Origin: Terriglobia bacterium
GTDB lineage: Bacteria; Acidobacteriota; Terriglobia; Terriglobales; Acidobacteriaceae
Assembly: GCA_021325035.1 (NCBI GenBank)
Contig: JAJPHW010000168.1
Span: 1 to 38,350, forward strand
Direction of reading: 5' to 3'
DNA length: 38,350 nucleotides
In this document: positions 16,558 through 25,208 of the stretch, piece after piece
Layout of the letters: each line of letters opens with the position of its first letter
Position numbering within the stretch: the first letter of the stretch is position 1
Notes under the pieces: model-generated
The model's input: only the letters and a program-made list of their open reading frames with translations
What the model was told of the DNA's origin: nothing
Databases searched by the model: none
Program-made: the position numbers and the translations under genes

Positions 16558-16576
16558 CGCGGGCGGAGCGCCCGCG
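16558..16576. terminator. GC-rich hairpin after the acyltransferase gene
   Basis: Perfect 8-bp arms CGCGGGCG (16558-16565) and CGCCCGCG (16569-16576) with a GAG loop, 27 nt after the acyltransferase stop. No T-tract follows, so it is either a T-less terminator or a GC-rich extragenic palindrome. Confidence 0.4.
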
Positions 16577-16621
16577 CCATAGGGGTTGAATAGGGCGTGT
16601 TAGTATCGAAATCAGCCTGTA

Positions 16622-17305
16622 ATGACGCTACAACATGTCAACATTTTGTTTCAGCTGATCGCTTTTGTCTTTGCGATTAGCGTGCATGAGTCCGCTCACG
16701 CGTGGATGGCCAATCTGCGCGGCGACCCGACTGCGCGCATGTTGGGACGCGTCACCCTGAATCCCCTCAAGCATATTGATCCCGTGGGAACAGTTTTGTT
16801 GCCGCTGATTGCGGCTTTTACTCACTTCCCGGTCATCGGGTGGGCGAAGCCAACACCTGTCAATCCTCGGAATTTTAAGAACCCGGTGCTCGATGATGTT
16901 CTTACGTCCGTCGTTGGCCCTGCCAGCAATTTTGCCGTCGCAACCGTCGCAGTGACCCTGCTGATGATCATCAAGCACACGTCGGCATTCGGTGCGCAAG
17001 TTGTTTATGGCATTCCGCAAGGATTTGTTTCGCTGCAATCCGATTCGTTTCTTGTTCCCGCGTGCTTGCTGCTCTATCAATTCATGGTTGTAAACATCGT
17101 GCTGGGCGTTTTTAATCTCATTCCCGTACCTCCATTGGACGGCAGCCATGTTCTACGACATTTTTTGCCGGCCAACCTGCTTCGTATTTACGACACGGCG
17201 GGGATCTTCATGCTGATGGCTTTAGTGTTTCTTGGAGGCGGCCTTCTGGGCAGGCTGATTTACCCGGTCATCGGGATCTTTGATGCAGTGCTTCTCGGGG
17301 TTTGA
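16622..17305 (+). CDS. Site-2 protease-like M50 membrane metallopeptidase
   Basis: A 227-residue polytopic membrane protein of the small bacterial M50 group. The zinc site HESAH is in the first transmembrane segment (FVFAISVHESAHAWMANLRG, about residues 13-32). The third ligand is in the conserved NLIPVPPLDGSHV near residue 164. Five or so hydrophobic segments are visible. No PDZ domain is present, unlike RseP. The gene's TGA overlaps the ATG of trpS by one base, and small M50 genes sit ahead of trpS-scpA-scpB in many bacteria. Whether it processes a transmembrane regulator is not shown; the membrane anti-sigma factor at 5924 would be a speculative substrate. Confidence 0.93.
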   Translation: MTLQHVNILFQLIAFVFAISVHESAHAWMANLRGDPTARMLGRVTLNPLKHIDPVGTVLLPLIAAFTHFPVIGWAKPTPVNPRNFKNPVLDDVLTSVVGPASNFAVATVAVTLLMIIKHTSAFGAQVVYGIPQGFVSLQSDSFLVPACLLLYQFMVVNIVLGVFNLIPVPPLDGSHVLRHFLPANLLRIYDTAGIFMLMALVFLGGGLLGRLIYPVIGIFDAVLLGV

Positions 17306-18333
17306 TGACTATTTCTACTCCTCGTAAACGTGTTCTTAGCGGCATGCGCTCGACGGGCAAGCTGCATCTTGGCAATTTTGTCGGCGCGCTCGAAAACTGG
17401 GTCAAGATGCAAGACCAGTACGAATGTTTCTTTTTTGTGGCTGACTGGCATGCTTTGACCACCGATTACGCCGATACCTCGCGCGTGAAACAGAATTCGC
17501 TGGATGTTGCCATTGACTGGCTCGCTGCGGGACTCGACCCTGATCGCTGCACGATGTTCATTCAGTCGCATGTGCCACAACATGCCGAATTGCATCTGCT
17601 TTTCTCGATGATCACGCCGCTGGGCTGGCTGGAACGCGTTCCGACTTACAAAGAGCAGCGCGAAAACATCACGGAAAAAGACCTTGGCACCTACGGATTC
17701 CTTGGATACCCACTACTGCAAGCGGCGGATATTCTGATTTATAAGGGCGATTTCGTGCCAGTCGGTGAAGATCAGGTCGCGCATATCGAACTGACGCGTG
17801 AAGTAGCGAGACGCTTCAATCAGTTCTACAAAATCAAGGGCAAAGAAGTTCTTCCTGAGCCGCAGCCGCTGCTCACGCCAACACCGAAGCTTCCGGGTAC
17901 CGATGGCCGCAAGATGTCGAAATCGTATGGCAATACGATCATGCTTTCCGATCCTGAGCCGGTCGTTCGCCAGAAACTCAAGACCATGACGACGGACCCG
18001 GCGCGCGTGCGCCGGACAGATCCGGGCAACCCGGATGTTTGTCCCGTGGGCGATCTGCACAAGATATTCAGCGACAAAGCGACCATGGCCAAAGTGTACG
18101 AAGGCTGCCGCTCCGCAGGCATTGGGTGCATCGAGTGCAAGGGCTGGGCCGCAGATGCACTGGTTCAGGTGCTTAATCCCATGCAGGAACGCCGCAAGAA
18201 ATATGAGGAGAATCCGCGCCTCGCCTGGGATATCCTAGAAGCTGGCTCGGCGAAGGCACGCGAAGTTGCGAATGCGACCATGGAGCAAGTTCGCGAAGCG
18301 ATGCACATGTCGCTGAATGCGCCGCCGAAGTAG
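17305..18333 (+). CDS. trpS: Tryptophanyl-tRNA synthetase
   Basis: Class I aminoacyl-tRNA synthetase charging tRNA-Trp. ATG 17305 is taken as the start (an in-frame TTG lies one codon upstream), giving 342 residues, the usual bacterial size. The nucleotide-binding signature is TGKLHLGNFVGAL (residues 18-30) and the second signature is KMSKSYGN (203-210). The tryptophan/ATP-site segment PVGEDQVAHIELTREVARRF is intact. It is an operon member, starting on the last base of the M50 gene stop and followed 8 nt later by scpA. Confidence 0.99.
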   Translation: MTISTPRKRVLSGMRSTGKLHLGNFVGALENWVKMQDQYECFFFVADWHALTTDYADTSRVKQNSLDVAIDWLAAGLDPDRCTMFIQSHVPQHAELHLLFSMITPLGWLERVPTYKEQRENITEKDLGTYGFLGYPLLQAADILIYKGDFVPVGEDQVAHIELTREVARRFNQFYKIKGKEVLPEPQPLLTPTPKLPGTDGRKMSKSYGNTIMLSDPEPVVRQKLKTMTTDPARVRRTDPGNPDVCPVGDLHKIFSDKATMAKVYEGCRSAGIGCIECKGWAADALVQVLNPMQERRKKYEENPRLAWDILEAGSAKAREVANATMEQVREAMHMSLNAPPK

Positions 18334-18341
18334 TTCTTAAA

Positions 18342-19172
18342 ATGGCTGAACCCATCAAAACAGCGACCGAAGAACTTGCGCCGAAAAAACAAGCTGAGAG
18401 CGACTTCCCTTTCGCGGTCAGCGTCGGCCTGGTTTACGAAGGCCCGCTCGACCTGCTGCTCGATTTGATTCGCAAGCAGGATATTGACATCTACGACATT
18501 CCCATTGCGAAGATCACAGCACAATATCTGGCATACGTGGAGAAGCTGCGAGAGCTCGATGTAAATATTGCCGCGGAATTCATCTACATGGCGGCGGTGC
18601 TGATTCACATTAAATCGAAGATGCTGTTGCCGCGCGACCCGGCGGTTTCGTCGGAAGCGCAGGATGATCCGCGCGCTGAATTAGTGAATCGGCTGATTGA
18701 GCACGAGAAATTTAAGTCTGCGGCGCAAATGCTGCATCAGAAGCAACAAATTGAAGACGCGGTGTTGTCAAACCCGGCGCTCAAGGATTTTATCAACGCT
18801 GAAGGCACAGAGCCGGAACTCGCCGCGGACGTGATCGATCTAGTTAAGACGTTCCAGCAGATTCTCGACCGCGCGCGCACGCGCCCGATGATTCAAGTCG
18901 ATGAGGAAACCGTTACTGTCGGGCAGATGATTGATTATTTGAAACGGCGTCTATCTTTCGAAGACAAGCCTGTCCGCTTGAAGCAGATGTTGCGCAATAT
19001 CGAATCGCGGCAGGCTTTGGTCTGCATGTTTCTGGCTCTACTCGAACTGGTTCGTTTGCAGGCGATTCAACTCAGGCAAGATCGCACTTTCGGTGAAATT
19101 TTGCTTCGCAAACACGAAGGATTTGAAGCCGTCATGGCAGAACAATCGGCTGTACGCGATGATTGGAGATAA
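18342..19172 (+). CDS. scpA: Segregation and condensation protein A
   Basis: Kleisin subunit of the bacterial SMC condensin complex, joining SMC heads and binding ScpB. The 276-residue protein shows the N-terminal kleisin signature GLVYEGPLDLLLDLIRKQDI and DIPIAKITAQYLAYVEKL, then AAEFIYMAAVLIHIKSKMLL. A C-terminal winged-helix region contains VCMFLALLELVRLQAIQLRQ. An 18-residue extension rich in Glu, Ala and Lys precedes the conserved domain. It is followed immediately by scpB, the standard pairing. Confidence 0.97.
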   Translation: MAEPIKTATEELAPKKQAESDFPFAVSVGLVYEGPLDLLLDLIRKQDIDIYDIPIAKITAQYLAYVEKLRELDVNIAAEFIYMAAVLIHIKSKMLLPRDPAVSSEAQDDPRAELVNRLIEHEKFKSAAQMLHQKQQIEDAVLSNPALKDFINAEGTEPELAADVIDLVKTFQQILDRARTRPMIQVDEETVTVGQMIDYLKRRLSFEDKPVRLKQMLRNIESRQALVCMFLALLELVRLQAIQLRQDRTFGEILLRKHEGFEAVMAEQSAVRDDWR

Positions 19173-19210
19173 ATCTGGCTACTGATAATTGGCTACCGGC
19201 AACCAACTCT

Positions 19211-19954
19211 ATGAGCCTCAAAGCAAAACTCGAAGCGATTATTTACGCGGCAGAGACGCCCATCACGCTCGACCAACTCACGCAATTGACCAAGGAACCC
19301 GCGATCACTGAAGTCGGCAAAGACGATAGCAATGATGCGAAGTCGCGTGTGCGGGCTGCGTTGAATGAATTGATTGCCGAGTATGCGAGCCCCGCTCACG
19401 GGGTAGAAATCCGCGAAGTTGCCGGCGGCTATCGCATGTCCACCAAACCGGAGCAGCACGACGTAGTTCGTGCTTTTGCAAAAAGTTTGAAGCCTCCAAT
19501 CCGGCTTTCATTGCCGGCCCTGGAGACACTAGCCGTCATCGCCTACAAGCAGCCGGTCACTGTGCCCGAGATTAGTGATATTCGTGGAGTGGACTCCGGC
19601 GGCGTCATTGCGACTTTGCTCGACCGCAAGCTCATCACCACCGCGGGACGCAAACAGGTGATTGGAAGGCCGATTCTTTATAAGACCACGAAGGAATTTC
19701 TGCTTCGCTTCGGCTTGAAAGATGTGAATGAGTTGCCGAGCATGGAGGAATTCGAGAAGTTGGTTTCGGAATCATTTGAGAGCGATCTTCTTCCACTCGA
19801 TGGCGGCGTAGCCGATGCAACGGGTGTTCCATCCGCCGAAACGGCAATCGAAGAAAGCATCGAAACTGAAAATAACGAAGACGCGCCTCGCAACGATATT
19901 CATCTCGTTGCCTCCGGATCCACAACTGACGAGCCTCAAGAGTCTGAAGGGTAG
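19211..19954 (+). CDS. scpB: Segregation and condensation protein B
   Basis: Winged-helix partner of ScpA in the SMC condensin complex. With ATG 19211 the protein has 247 residues and begins with the usual ScpB N-terminus, LKAKLEAIIYAAETPITLDQ. A TTG at 19163 would add 16 residues and overlap scpA by 10 nt; neither start has a clear ribosome binding site, so the choice rests on family alignment. Conserved second winged helix: PALETLAVIAYKQPVTVPEI, RGVDSGGVIATLLDRKLI, IGRPILYKTTKEFLLRFGLK. The last 55 residues are an acidic, probably disordered tail. Confidence 0.95.
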   Translation: MSLKAKLEAIIYAAETPITLDQLTQLTKEPAITEVGKDDSNDAKSRVRAALNELIAEYASPAHGVEIREVAGGYRMSTKPEQHDVVRAFAKSLKPPIRLSLPALETLAVIAYKQPVTVPEISDIRGVDSGGVIATLLDRKLITTAGRKQVIGRPILYKTTKEFLLRFGLKDVNELPSMEEFEKLVSESFESDLLPLDGGVADATGVPSAETAIEESIETENNEDAPRNDIHLVASGSTTDEPQESEG

Positions 19955-19963
19955 GAACTTTCC

Positions 19964-20698
19964 ATGCCCGCAGAACGCCTGCAAAAAATCATTTCCGCCG
20001 CCGGTATTGCATCCCGCCGGAAATCCGAACAGCTCATTGCCGGAGGATTGGTTTCAGTTAATGGCAAAGTTGTCACTGAACTTGGCACGAAAGCCGATCT
20101 TGAACACGACCATATCCGTGTCAACGGCAAACTTCTCCGTGGCACGGAGCGACATGTTTATCTGTTGATGAACAAGCCGAAAGGCTATGTCACAACTTTG
20201 AACGACCCAGAAAAGCGTCCCACCGTCATGGACTTGCTGCGCGGTGTGAAAGCCCGCGTTTATCCTGTGGGGCGTCTGGATTATGCCAGTGAAGGATTGC
20301 TATTACTCACCAACGACGGGGAGTTTGCGAATTATCTAATGAAAGCTGCGTCGCACGTGCCGAAGACTTACATGGTGAAAATTTCAGGAACACCTGCGAA
20401 TGATCATCTCGATCGTTTGCGCGAAGGCCTTACTATCTCGACCGAGCGCGCTGGAAAACGGGTGCGGACGGCTCCGGCGCAGATCAAAGTAATTCGCGAG
20501 GGGGCAAATCCCTGGTATGAAGTCACGCTCATTGAAGGCAAGAACCGCCAGATTCGGCGGATGTTTGAAGAGATCGGCCATCATGTGGAGAAGATCAAAC
20601 GCGTGCGCTATGGCCCGCTGGAGTTGGATGTGCATCCCGGAAAATATCGACAACTCACATTGAAAGAAGTTGCGAGCCTTAAAGCCTCGGCAAAATAA
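19964..20698 (+). CDS. rluB: 23S rRNA pseudouridine synthase, RluB/RsuA family
   Basis: Isomerises a uridine in large-subunit rRNA (U2605 in E. coli for RluB). The 244-residue protein has an N-terminal S4 RNA-binding domain (residues 1-60, LQKIISAAGIASRRKSEQLI) and a RsuA-type catalytic domain with Asp106 in PVGRLDYASEGLLLLTNDGE. It also has the later motif GKNRQIRRMFEEIGHHVEKI. It follows scpB by 9 nt; scpA-scpB-rluB order is common, which supports RluB rather than RsuA or RluE. It ends one base before the stop codon of the convergent mutM. Confidence 0.96.
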   Translation: MPAERLQKIISAAGIASRRKSEQLIAGGLVSVNGKVVTELGTKADLEHDHIRVNGKLLRGTERHVYLLMNKPKGYVTTLNDPEKRPTVMDLLRGVKARVYPVGRLDYASEGLLLLTNDGEFANYLMKAASHVPKTYMVKISGTPANDHLDRLREGLTISTERAGKRVRTAPAQIKVIREGANPWYEVTLIEGKNRQIRRMFEEIGHHVEKIKRVRYGPLELDVHPGKYRQLTLKEVASLKASAK

Positions 20699-20699
20699 C

Positions 20700-21554
20700 T
20701 TACTTCTGGCACTTCGGGCAGTAGTGACTGCTTCTCCCCGCAATCACTACACGCTTGATTGGCGTCCTGCAAACCAGGCACAGCTCGCCTTCGCGACCAT
20801 AGACGCGGTGTTGCAGCTGGAAGAATCCTTCTTCACCGTCTGAATCCACGTAATCGGAGACGGTTGACCCGCCAAGTTTGATCGCCTCGCGCAACACTTC
20901 CTGAATGGCCGGATGCAGCCGCGCTAAATCATCTTTTTTCAGCGAAGCAGCTTTTCTTGTCGGGCGAACACCTGTACGAAACAACGATTCGTCTGCATAT
21001 ATGTTCCCCACACCGCGAAGCAATTTCTGATTGAGCAGTGCGCTTTTAATCGGCGTCTTTCGCCCTCGAAATAATGGAATGAAATCTTGGAGCGAGACAT
21101 CCAGAGGCTCTTTACCGCCCGGTTCAAATCCATAAGCAACACTCAGCCGCCCAAGACGCCGAGGATCCACAAAGCGCAGTTCCCTGCCCGATTTCAGAGT
21201 GGCAACCAGATGCGTGTGTTTAGCCAATTCGTCGGTGGGATCATTCACCAACATTCGTCCGGTCATGCCGAGGTGAACGACCCATTGGGCCTTTTCAGGG
21301 TGGTCACCCTTTGCTGATGATTTCTTCTTTGCGGACGGGGGCGTCCGCACCACACGATCTAAATCAAAAACAATATGCTTTCCGACGCGTTGGACGTCTG
21401 CGATCCGGCTGCCCTCAAGCACTTTGGCGATTTCCTTTGCTGGAGACTTCAACGGCTCGGGCTTGGATCCCAGCCATACCGATTCGATGACGTCTCCAAT
21501 AACCCGCTTTGCCAATCCGCGGGCAATGGTTTCCACTTCAGGAAGCTCAGGCAT
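20700..21554 (-). CDS. mutM: Formamidopyrimidine-DNA glycosylase
   Basis: Bifunctional base-excision repair glycosylase/AP lyase removing 8-oxoguanine and formamidopyrimidines. The 284-residue protein begins MPELPEVETIARGL, with catalytic Pro2 and Glu3. It has the helix-two-turn-helix NQKLLRGVGNIYADESLF and ends in a four-cysteine zinc finger (CLVCRTPIKRVVIAGRSSHY then CPKC). A lysine-rich insert of about 17 residues (PSAKKKSSAKGDHPEK) extends a loop before WVVHLGMTGRM, relative to E. coli Fpg. Convergent with rluB, one base apart, with no room for a separate terminator. Confidence 0.98.
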   Translation of the reverse strand: MPELPEVETIARGLAKRVIGDVIESVWLGSKPEPLKSPAKEIAKVLEGSRIADVQRVGKHIVFDLDRVVRTPPSAKKKSSAKGDHPEKAQWVVHLGMTGRMLVNDPTDELAKHTHLVATLKSGRELRFVDPRRLGRLSVAYGFEPGGKEPLDVSLQDFIPLFRGRKTPIKSALLNQKLLRGVGNIYADESLFRTGVRPTRKAASLKKDDLARLHPAIQEVLREAIKLGGSTVSDYVDSDGEEGFFQLQHRVYGREGELCLVCRTPIKRVVIAGRSSHYCPKCQK

Positions 21555-21623
21555 GTGAGATAGTGTACAAGCGTGTTCGGAAGGTCACGGAACTTTGATG
21601 TTTGAGTACGCGTAAAAGAATCA

Positions 21624-23138
21624 ATGCCTATGGAAGAAATGCGCGAGCGCCCCGACAGTAAGCCTGAAATTGTTGCTTTGCTTGCGATTGCGAGCGCAGT
21701 TACGCTCCTCCATCTGCTCACGAACAATCGCTATGGCATTCACCGCGATGAATTCCAGGTTCTTAGCGATGCGATGCATCTGGATTGGGGATTTGTGCCC
21801 TATCCTCCTCTGAACCCTTTTCTTACCAGCATCGGCTTGCATCTCTTTGGGCTTTCCCTCGTAGGACTAAGACTATTTTCGGTCATTGCTTGCGCAAGCG
21901 TCATCGTTGTTACCGGGCTTATGGCATATGAGCTTGGCGGAGGCCGCCTTGCACAAATCTCCGCAGCTCTCTCAGTTGCCTTGTCGGGACTTTCGCTGTT
22001 TGAGGGCACGGAATTTCAGTACACAACGTATGACTACTTGTGGTGGGTACTGATTGCATATTTCGTGATTCGGTTGCTGAAAACAGAAAACCCGCGCTGG
22101 TGGCTGGCGATTGGCGCTGCGGCAGGTTTGGGACTGCAATCGAAATATACGATGGCGTTTTTGCTCTGCGGCGTTTTGGGCGGCCTATTGCTGACCCGTG
22201 CGCGACGATTTTTACTCAGTATATGGTTTTGGGCCGGGGCCGGTCTGGCTCTTCTGATTTTTTTGCCGAATCTTCTCTGGCAGGTGCGTCACGACTTTAT
22301 CTCATTGCACTTTCTTCATCACATTCACGCGCGCGATGTGGGTCAGGGACGCGCTGACGGGTTCTTTGTGGATCAAATCCGCATTTGCACGAATTTCTTT
22401 GCCCTGCCGTTATGGATCGCCGGCTTAATCGGCTTTCTCCGCGACCGGCGTTACCGCATGCTCGCCTGGATGTATTTGATTCCACTTGCCCTCTTCATTG
22501 TTGGAAAAGGACGCGGTTATTACCTGGGCGCGGCCTATGCATCGCTGATTGCCATGGGCGCGGTTGCGGGCGAGCGATGGGTTCAGTCGTTGTCGAAAGT
22601 ACGAAGAAGCATCGCGGAATCGGTGTTTTTCGCCGGGCTTATTGCTTATGGGACTCTAATGATCGCCATCGTTGTCCCCCTTGCGACGCGAGGACCGCTC
22701 ATGAATTTTGCTCTGAAAAATAATGGCGATCTTCGCGAAGAGATCGGATGGGATGATCTGCTTAAAACTGTCGCTGGTATTCGCGATACGCTGACGCCAG
22801 AGCAGCAAGCAAGTTTCGGCATTATCGTCGGCAACTACGGGGAGCAGGGAGCGGTTGAGATTTTGGGACCGGCTTATCGTCTTCCCCCGCCTATTAGTGG
22901 AACAAATTCGGCTTGGTTTCGACGCTATCCCACTCCAGCGCCCACAACGTTAATCGTGCTGGGCCTATCCCGCGAGTACACGCAAAAAACATTCTCCGCC
23001 TGCCGCCTTGCGGGTCATTACGTCAATCACCTCGGCGTCAAAAACGAGGAAAGCAACGTGCATCCTGATATTTGGCTGTGCGGTCCTCCCGTCCAGCCGT
23101 GGCCGGGTTTCTGGAAAGATTTCCAAGATTTCGGGTAA
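21624..23138 (+). CDS. Integral-membrane glycosyltransferase, ArnT/PMT-like
   Basis: A 504-residue polytopic protein of the GT-C fold, which transfers sugars from polyprenyl-phosphate donors on the periplasmic side. The first loop carries the family's acidic motif in NRYGIHRDEFQVLSDAMHLD, followed by GFVPYPPLNPFLTSIGLHLF. About ten hydrophobic segments follow up to residue 350. The C-terminal 150 residues form a soluble domain containing IIVGNYGEQGAVEILGPAYR. Acceptor unknown: lipid A, protein or exopolysaccharide glycosylation are all possible. Two ATGs six bases apart could serve as start. It stands alone between mutM (divergent) and purA. Confidence 0.9.
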   Translation: MPMEEMRERPDSKPEIVALLAIASAVTLLHLLTNNRYGIHRDEFQVLSDAMHLDWGFVPYPPLNPFLTSIGLHLFGLSLVGLRLFSVIACASVIVVTGLMAYELGGGRLAQISAALSVALSGLSLFEGTEFQYTTYDYLWWVLIAYFVIRLLKTENPRWWLAIGAAAGLGLQSKYTMAFLLCGVLGGLLLTRARRFLLSIWFWAGAGLALLIFLPNLLWQVRHDFISLHFLHHIHARDVGQGRADGFFVDQIRICTNFFALPLWIAGLIGFLRDRRYRMLAWMYLIPLALFIVGKGRGYYLGAAYASLIAMGAVAGERWVQSLSKVRRSIAESVFFAGLIAYGTLMIAIVVPLATRGPLMNFALKNNGDLREEIGWDDLLKTVAGIRDTLTPEQQASFGIIVGNYGEQGAVEILGPAYRLPPPISGTNSAWFRRYPTPAPTTLIVLGLSREYTQKTFSACRLAGHYVNHLGVKNEESNVHPDIWLCGPPVQPWPGFWKDFQDFG

Positions 23139-23304
23139 TCACGCACGTTGCTCTCATTCTCCGTGCGCGGTATCATTATGAGTACACATCTCCGTACGTT
23201 TATCCCTGAATTTTAAGTTTTTTACAGTTGTAAGTGACGAGTGTGTATGGCCCGCAAAGCGGCGGTCATCCGTGCCGCGCGATCTTTTTTGAGGGAGTCC
23301 GCAT

Positions 23305-24645
23305 TTGAAACAAGGCAGCAGCGCAGTCGTTGTCGGCGCCCAGTGGGGCGACGAAGGCAAAGGCAAAATTGTTGATGTACTTTCGGAGAATTTCTCCGTT
23401 GTGGCCCGCTATGCCGGAGGCCACAATGCCGGCCATACCGTCATCATCAATGGCAAGAAATTTATTTTGCAGTTGGTACCGTGCGGGGTTCTGCGCGCCG
23501 GATGCCGTAGCATCATCGGCAATGGCGTTGTGCTTGACCCTATGGCTTTTCTCAAAGAAGTCGCCGCGCTACGCGAAGCTGGAGTTCCGGTTGATGGCCA
23601 TCTCTTCGTCAGCAATCGCGCACATGTGATTCTGCCTTATCACCGCATGATTGAACTGGCCTCGGAAAATGCGCCTGGCCGCGTAAAAATTGGCACGACA
23701 TCCCGCGGCATTGGCCCCGCTTACGAAGACAAAATGGGGCGACGTGGGTTGCGCGTCGCTGACCTGCTCGATCTCAAGCTACTCAAAACCCATATTGATA
23801 ACGCCTGCCGCGAGAAGAACATGATCGCGCACGCGCTCTTTAACTCCGAGCCGCTTGATCCCGATAAGATGTACTCCGAGTACGCGGAAGCATCCGCGAA
23901 GATCGCCCCTTTCGTCTGCGACACAGCTTTATTGCTCAATAACGCTTTGCGCGCAGGCGAATCCATCATGTTCGAAGGCGCGCAGGGCACTATGCTCGAT
24001 ATTGATCACGGCACTTATCCATTCGTGACTTCATCGAGTGCAACTTCCGGTGGCGCAGTCATCGGCACAGGCGTCGCGCCTACTTCCATCGGCGCCGTCA
24101 TCGGCGTGACTAAGGCCTACTGCACCCGCGTCGGAGGCGGCCCCTTCCCTACTGAACTTCTCGATGCTACCGGCGACCTGATTCGCGCCCGCGGCAACGA
24201 ATACGGCGCCGTCACTGGACGTCCACGCCGTTGCGGATGGCTCGACCTACCGCTGCTCCGTTATTCCAACATGATTAACGGAACTTCCTGGCTTGTCGTG
24301 ACCAAACTCGACGTACTCGACGAACTCGATGAAATTCCAGTTTGCGTCGGTTACAAGATCAATGGAATAGCGACAGACGAAATTCCTGCCCATGCCAGCG
24401 GATACGACAAAATTGAATGCGTCTATCGTTCGCTGCCGGGATGGAAGACGGCTACGCATGGGGTCACTCACTTCGACAAACTGCCAAAAGCGACGAAAGA
24501 CTATCTGGCATTTGTGGAGAAAGAGAGCGGCGCCCAGATTGGCGTGGTCTCCAACGGGCCGGACCGGAATCAAACTATTTTTTTGGATGAGTTCTCGGTC
24601 GCGTTAAAATCGCTGACACAACGCAAGGGCGCAAAAGCGCACTAG
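23305..24645 (+). CDS. purA: Adenylosuccinate synthetase
   Basis: Catalyses GTP-dependent condensation of IMP and aspartate, the first committed step to AMP. The 446-residue protein has the expected features: GAQWGDEGKGKIVD with catalytic Asp16, GGHNAGHT with His44, the IMP loop GTTSRGIGPAYEDKMGRRGL, and TGRPRRCGWLDL near the GTP-binding region. TTG 23305 is chosen as start because GAGGGAG lies 7 nt upstream and MKQGSSAVVVGAQWG is a standard PurA N-terminus. A small ABM-domain gene follows 28 nt later. Confidence 0.98.
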   Translation: MKQGSSAVVVGAQWGDEGKGKIVDVLSENFSVVARYAGGHNAGHTVIINGKKFILQLVPCGVLRAGCRSIIGNGVVLDPMAFLKEVAALREAGVPVDGHLFVSNRAHVILPYHRMIELASENAPGRVKIGTTSRGIGPAYEDKMGRRGLRVADLLDLKLLKTHIDNACREKNMIAHALFNSEPLDPDKMYSEYAEASAKIAPFVCDTALLLNNALRAGESIMFEGAQGTMLDIDHGTYPFVTSSSATSGGAVIGTGVAPTSIGAVIGVTKAYCTRVGGGPFPTELLDATGDLIRARGNEYGAVTGRPRRCGWLDLPLLRYSNMINGTSWLVVTKLDVLDELDEIPVCVGYKINGIATDEIPAHASGYDKIECVYRSLPGWKTATHGVTHFDKLPKATKDYLAFVEKESGAQIGVVSNGPDRNQTIFLDEFSVALKSLTQRKGAKAH

Positions 24646-24673
24646 CGAATCATTTCGAGGGAGCAAGTCTGGA

Positions 24674-24961
24674 ATGGTCGTGCTAGCCGTTACGTGGATG
24701 GCAAAAACTGGCCGCGAGTCTGAAGCTGCCGCACTGTTTTCGAAACTTACCGAGGAATCCCGCAAGGAACCCGGCTGCGTGATGTATCAACTGCACCGGC
24801 ACAAAACCGAGCCGCGACGCTTTTTCATATACGAGCAATATAAAGACGACGCTGCGTTGGAAGCGCATCGCGCCTCGCCGCATTTTATGCAATATGCCAA
24901 GAAAGAGTTGCCGAAAGTCGCCGATAGGATTGAAGGCAACCTTTACGAACCATTAAATTGA
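24674..24961 (+). CDS. ABM-domain monooxygenase-like protein
   Basis: A 95-residue single-domain protein of the antibiotic biosynthesis monooxygenase (ABM) superfamily, dimeric ferredoxin-like fold. Typical features are VTWMAKTGRESEAAALFSKL, then KEPGCVMYQLHRHKTEPRRF, then the strand FFIYEQYKDDAALEAHRASP with HFMQY. It resembles the quinol monooxygenase YgiN group, but the fold also includes heme-degrading and non-enzymatic proteins, so the reaction is not assigned. GAGGGAG lies about 10 nt before the ATG. Probably cotranscribed with purA. Confidence 0.9.
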   Translation: MVVLAVTWMAKTGRESEAAALFSKLTEESRKEPGCVMYQLHRHKTEPRRFFIYEQYKDDAALEAHRASPHFMQYAKKELPKVADRIEGNLYEPLN

Positions 24962-24974
24962 TTGCGATTTGTGC

Positions 24975-24999
24975 CGGGTAATTCGTTACGAATTACCCG
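24975..24999. terminator. Perfect hairpin between convergent genes
   Basis: Perfect 11-bp arms CGGGTAATTCG (24975-24985) and CGAATTACCCG (24989-24999) with a TTA loop lie between the converging ABM and tautomerase genes. It could stop transcription in both directions, although neither side has a real T-run. Confidence 0.6.
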
Positions 25000-25014
25000 C
25001 ACAACAAGATCAAC

Positions 25015-25200
25015 TTACTTGTCCGCCATCAATACGCCGCCGGACGCATAACTTTCCTTCGACACTTCATGGAAGGCGACTACAACCGCTTCCCGTTTTG
25101 CGCCTGCGTCTTCGACCATGGCATCGGTAATGCGCCGCGCCAGCTTTCTCTTTTGATCAGCAGTACGTCCAGCAAGCATCGTAATTTGCACGAGAGGCAT
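25015..25200 (-). CDS. 4-oxalocrotonate tautomerase family protein
   Basis: A 61-residue member of the tautomerase superfamily. Small hexameric or trimeric enzymes of this group use the N-terminal proline, here Pro2 in MPLVQITMLAGRTADQKRKL, as catalytic base for keto-enol conversion. The later VVVAFHEVSKESYASGG matches the family pattern. A ribosome binding site (TAGGAG) is built on the ndk stop codon 8 nt upstream, so translation is probably coupled. Substrate unknown; the context next to ndk and sucCD gives no pathway hint. Confidence 0.92.
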   Translation of the reverse strand: MPLVQITMLAGRTADQKRKLARRITDAMVEDAGAKREAVVVAFHEVSKESYASGGVLMADK

Positions 25201-25208
25201 ACTTGCTC

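Noticed and set aside
16622-17305. M50 peptidase acting on the anti-sigma factor at 5924 as a regulated-proteolysis system
   Set aside because: The genes are 10 kb apart in different operons, the M50 protein lacks a PDZ domain, and its trpS-scpAB context is a generic arrangement; no sequence evidence connects them.
23221-23249. Sigma-70-like promoter upstream of purA (TTTACA, 17 nt, TGTATG)
   Set aside because: The -10 matches only half of the consensus; not strong enough to annotate.
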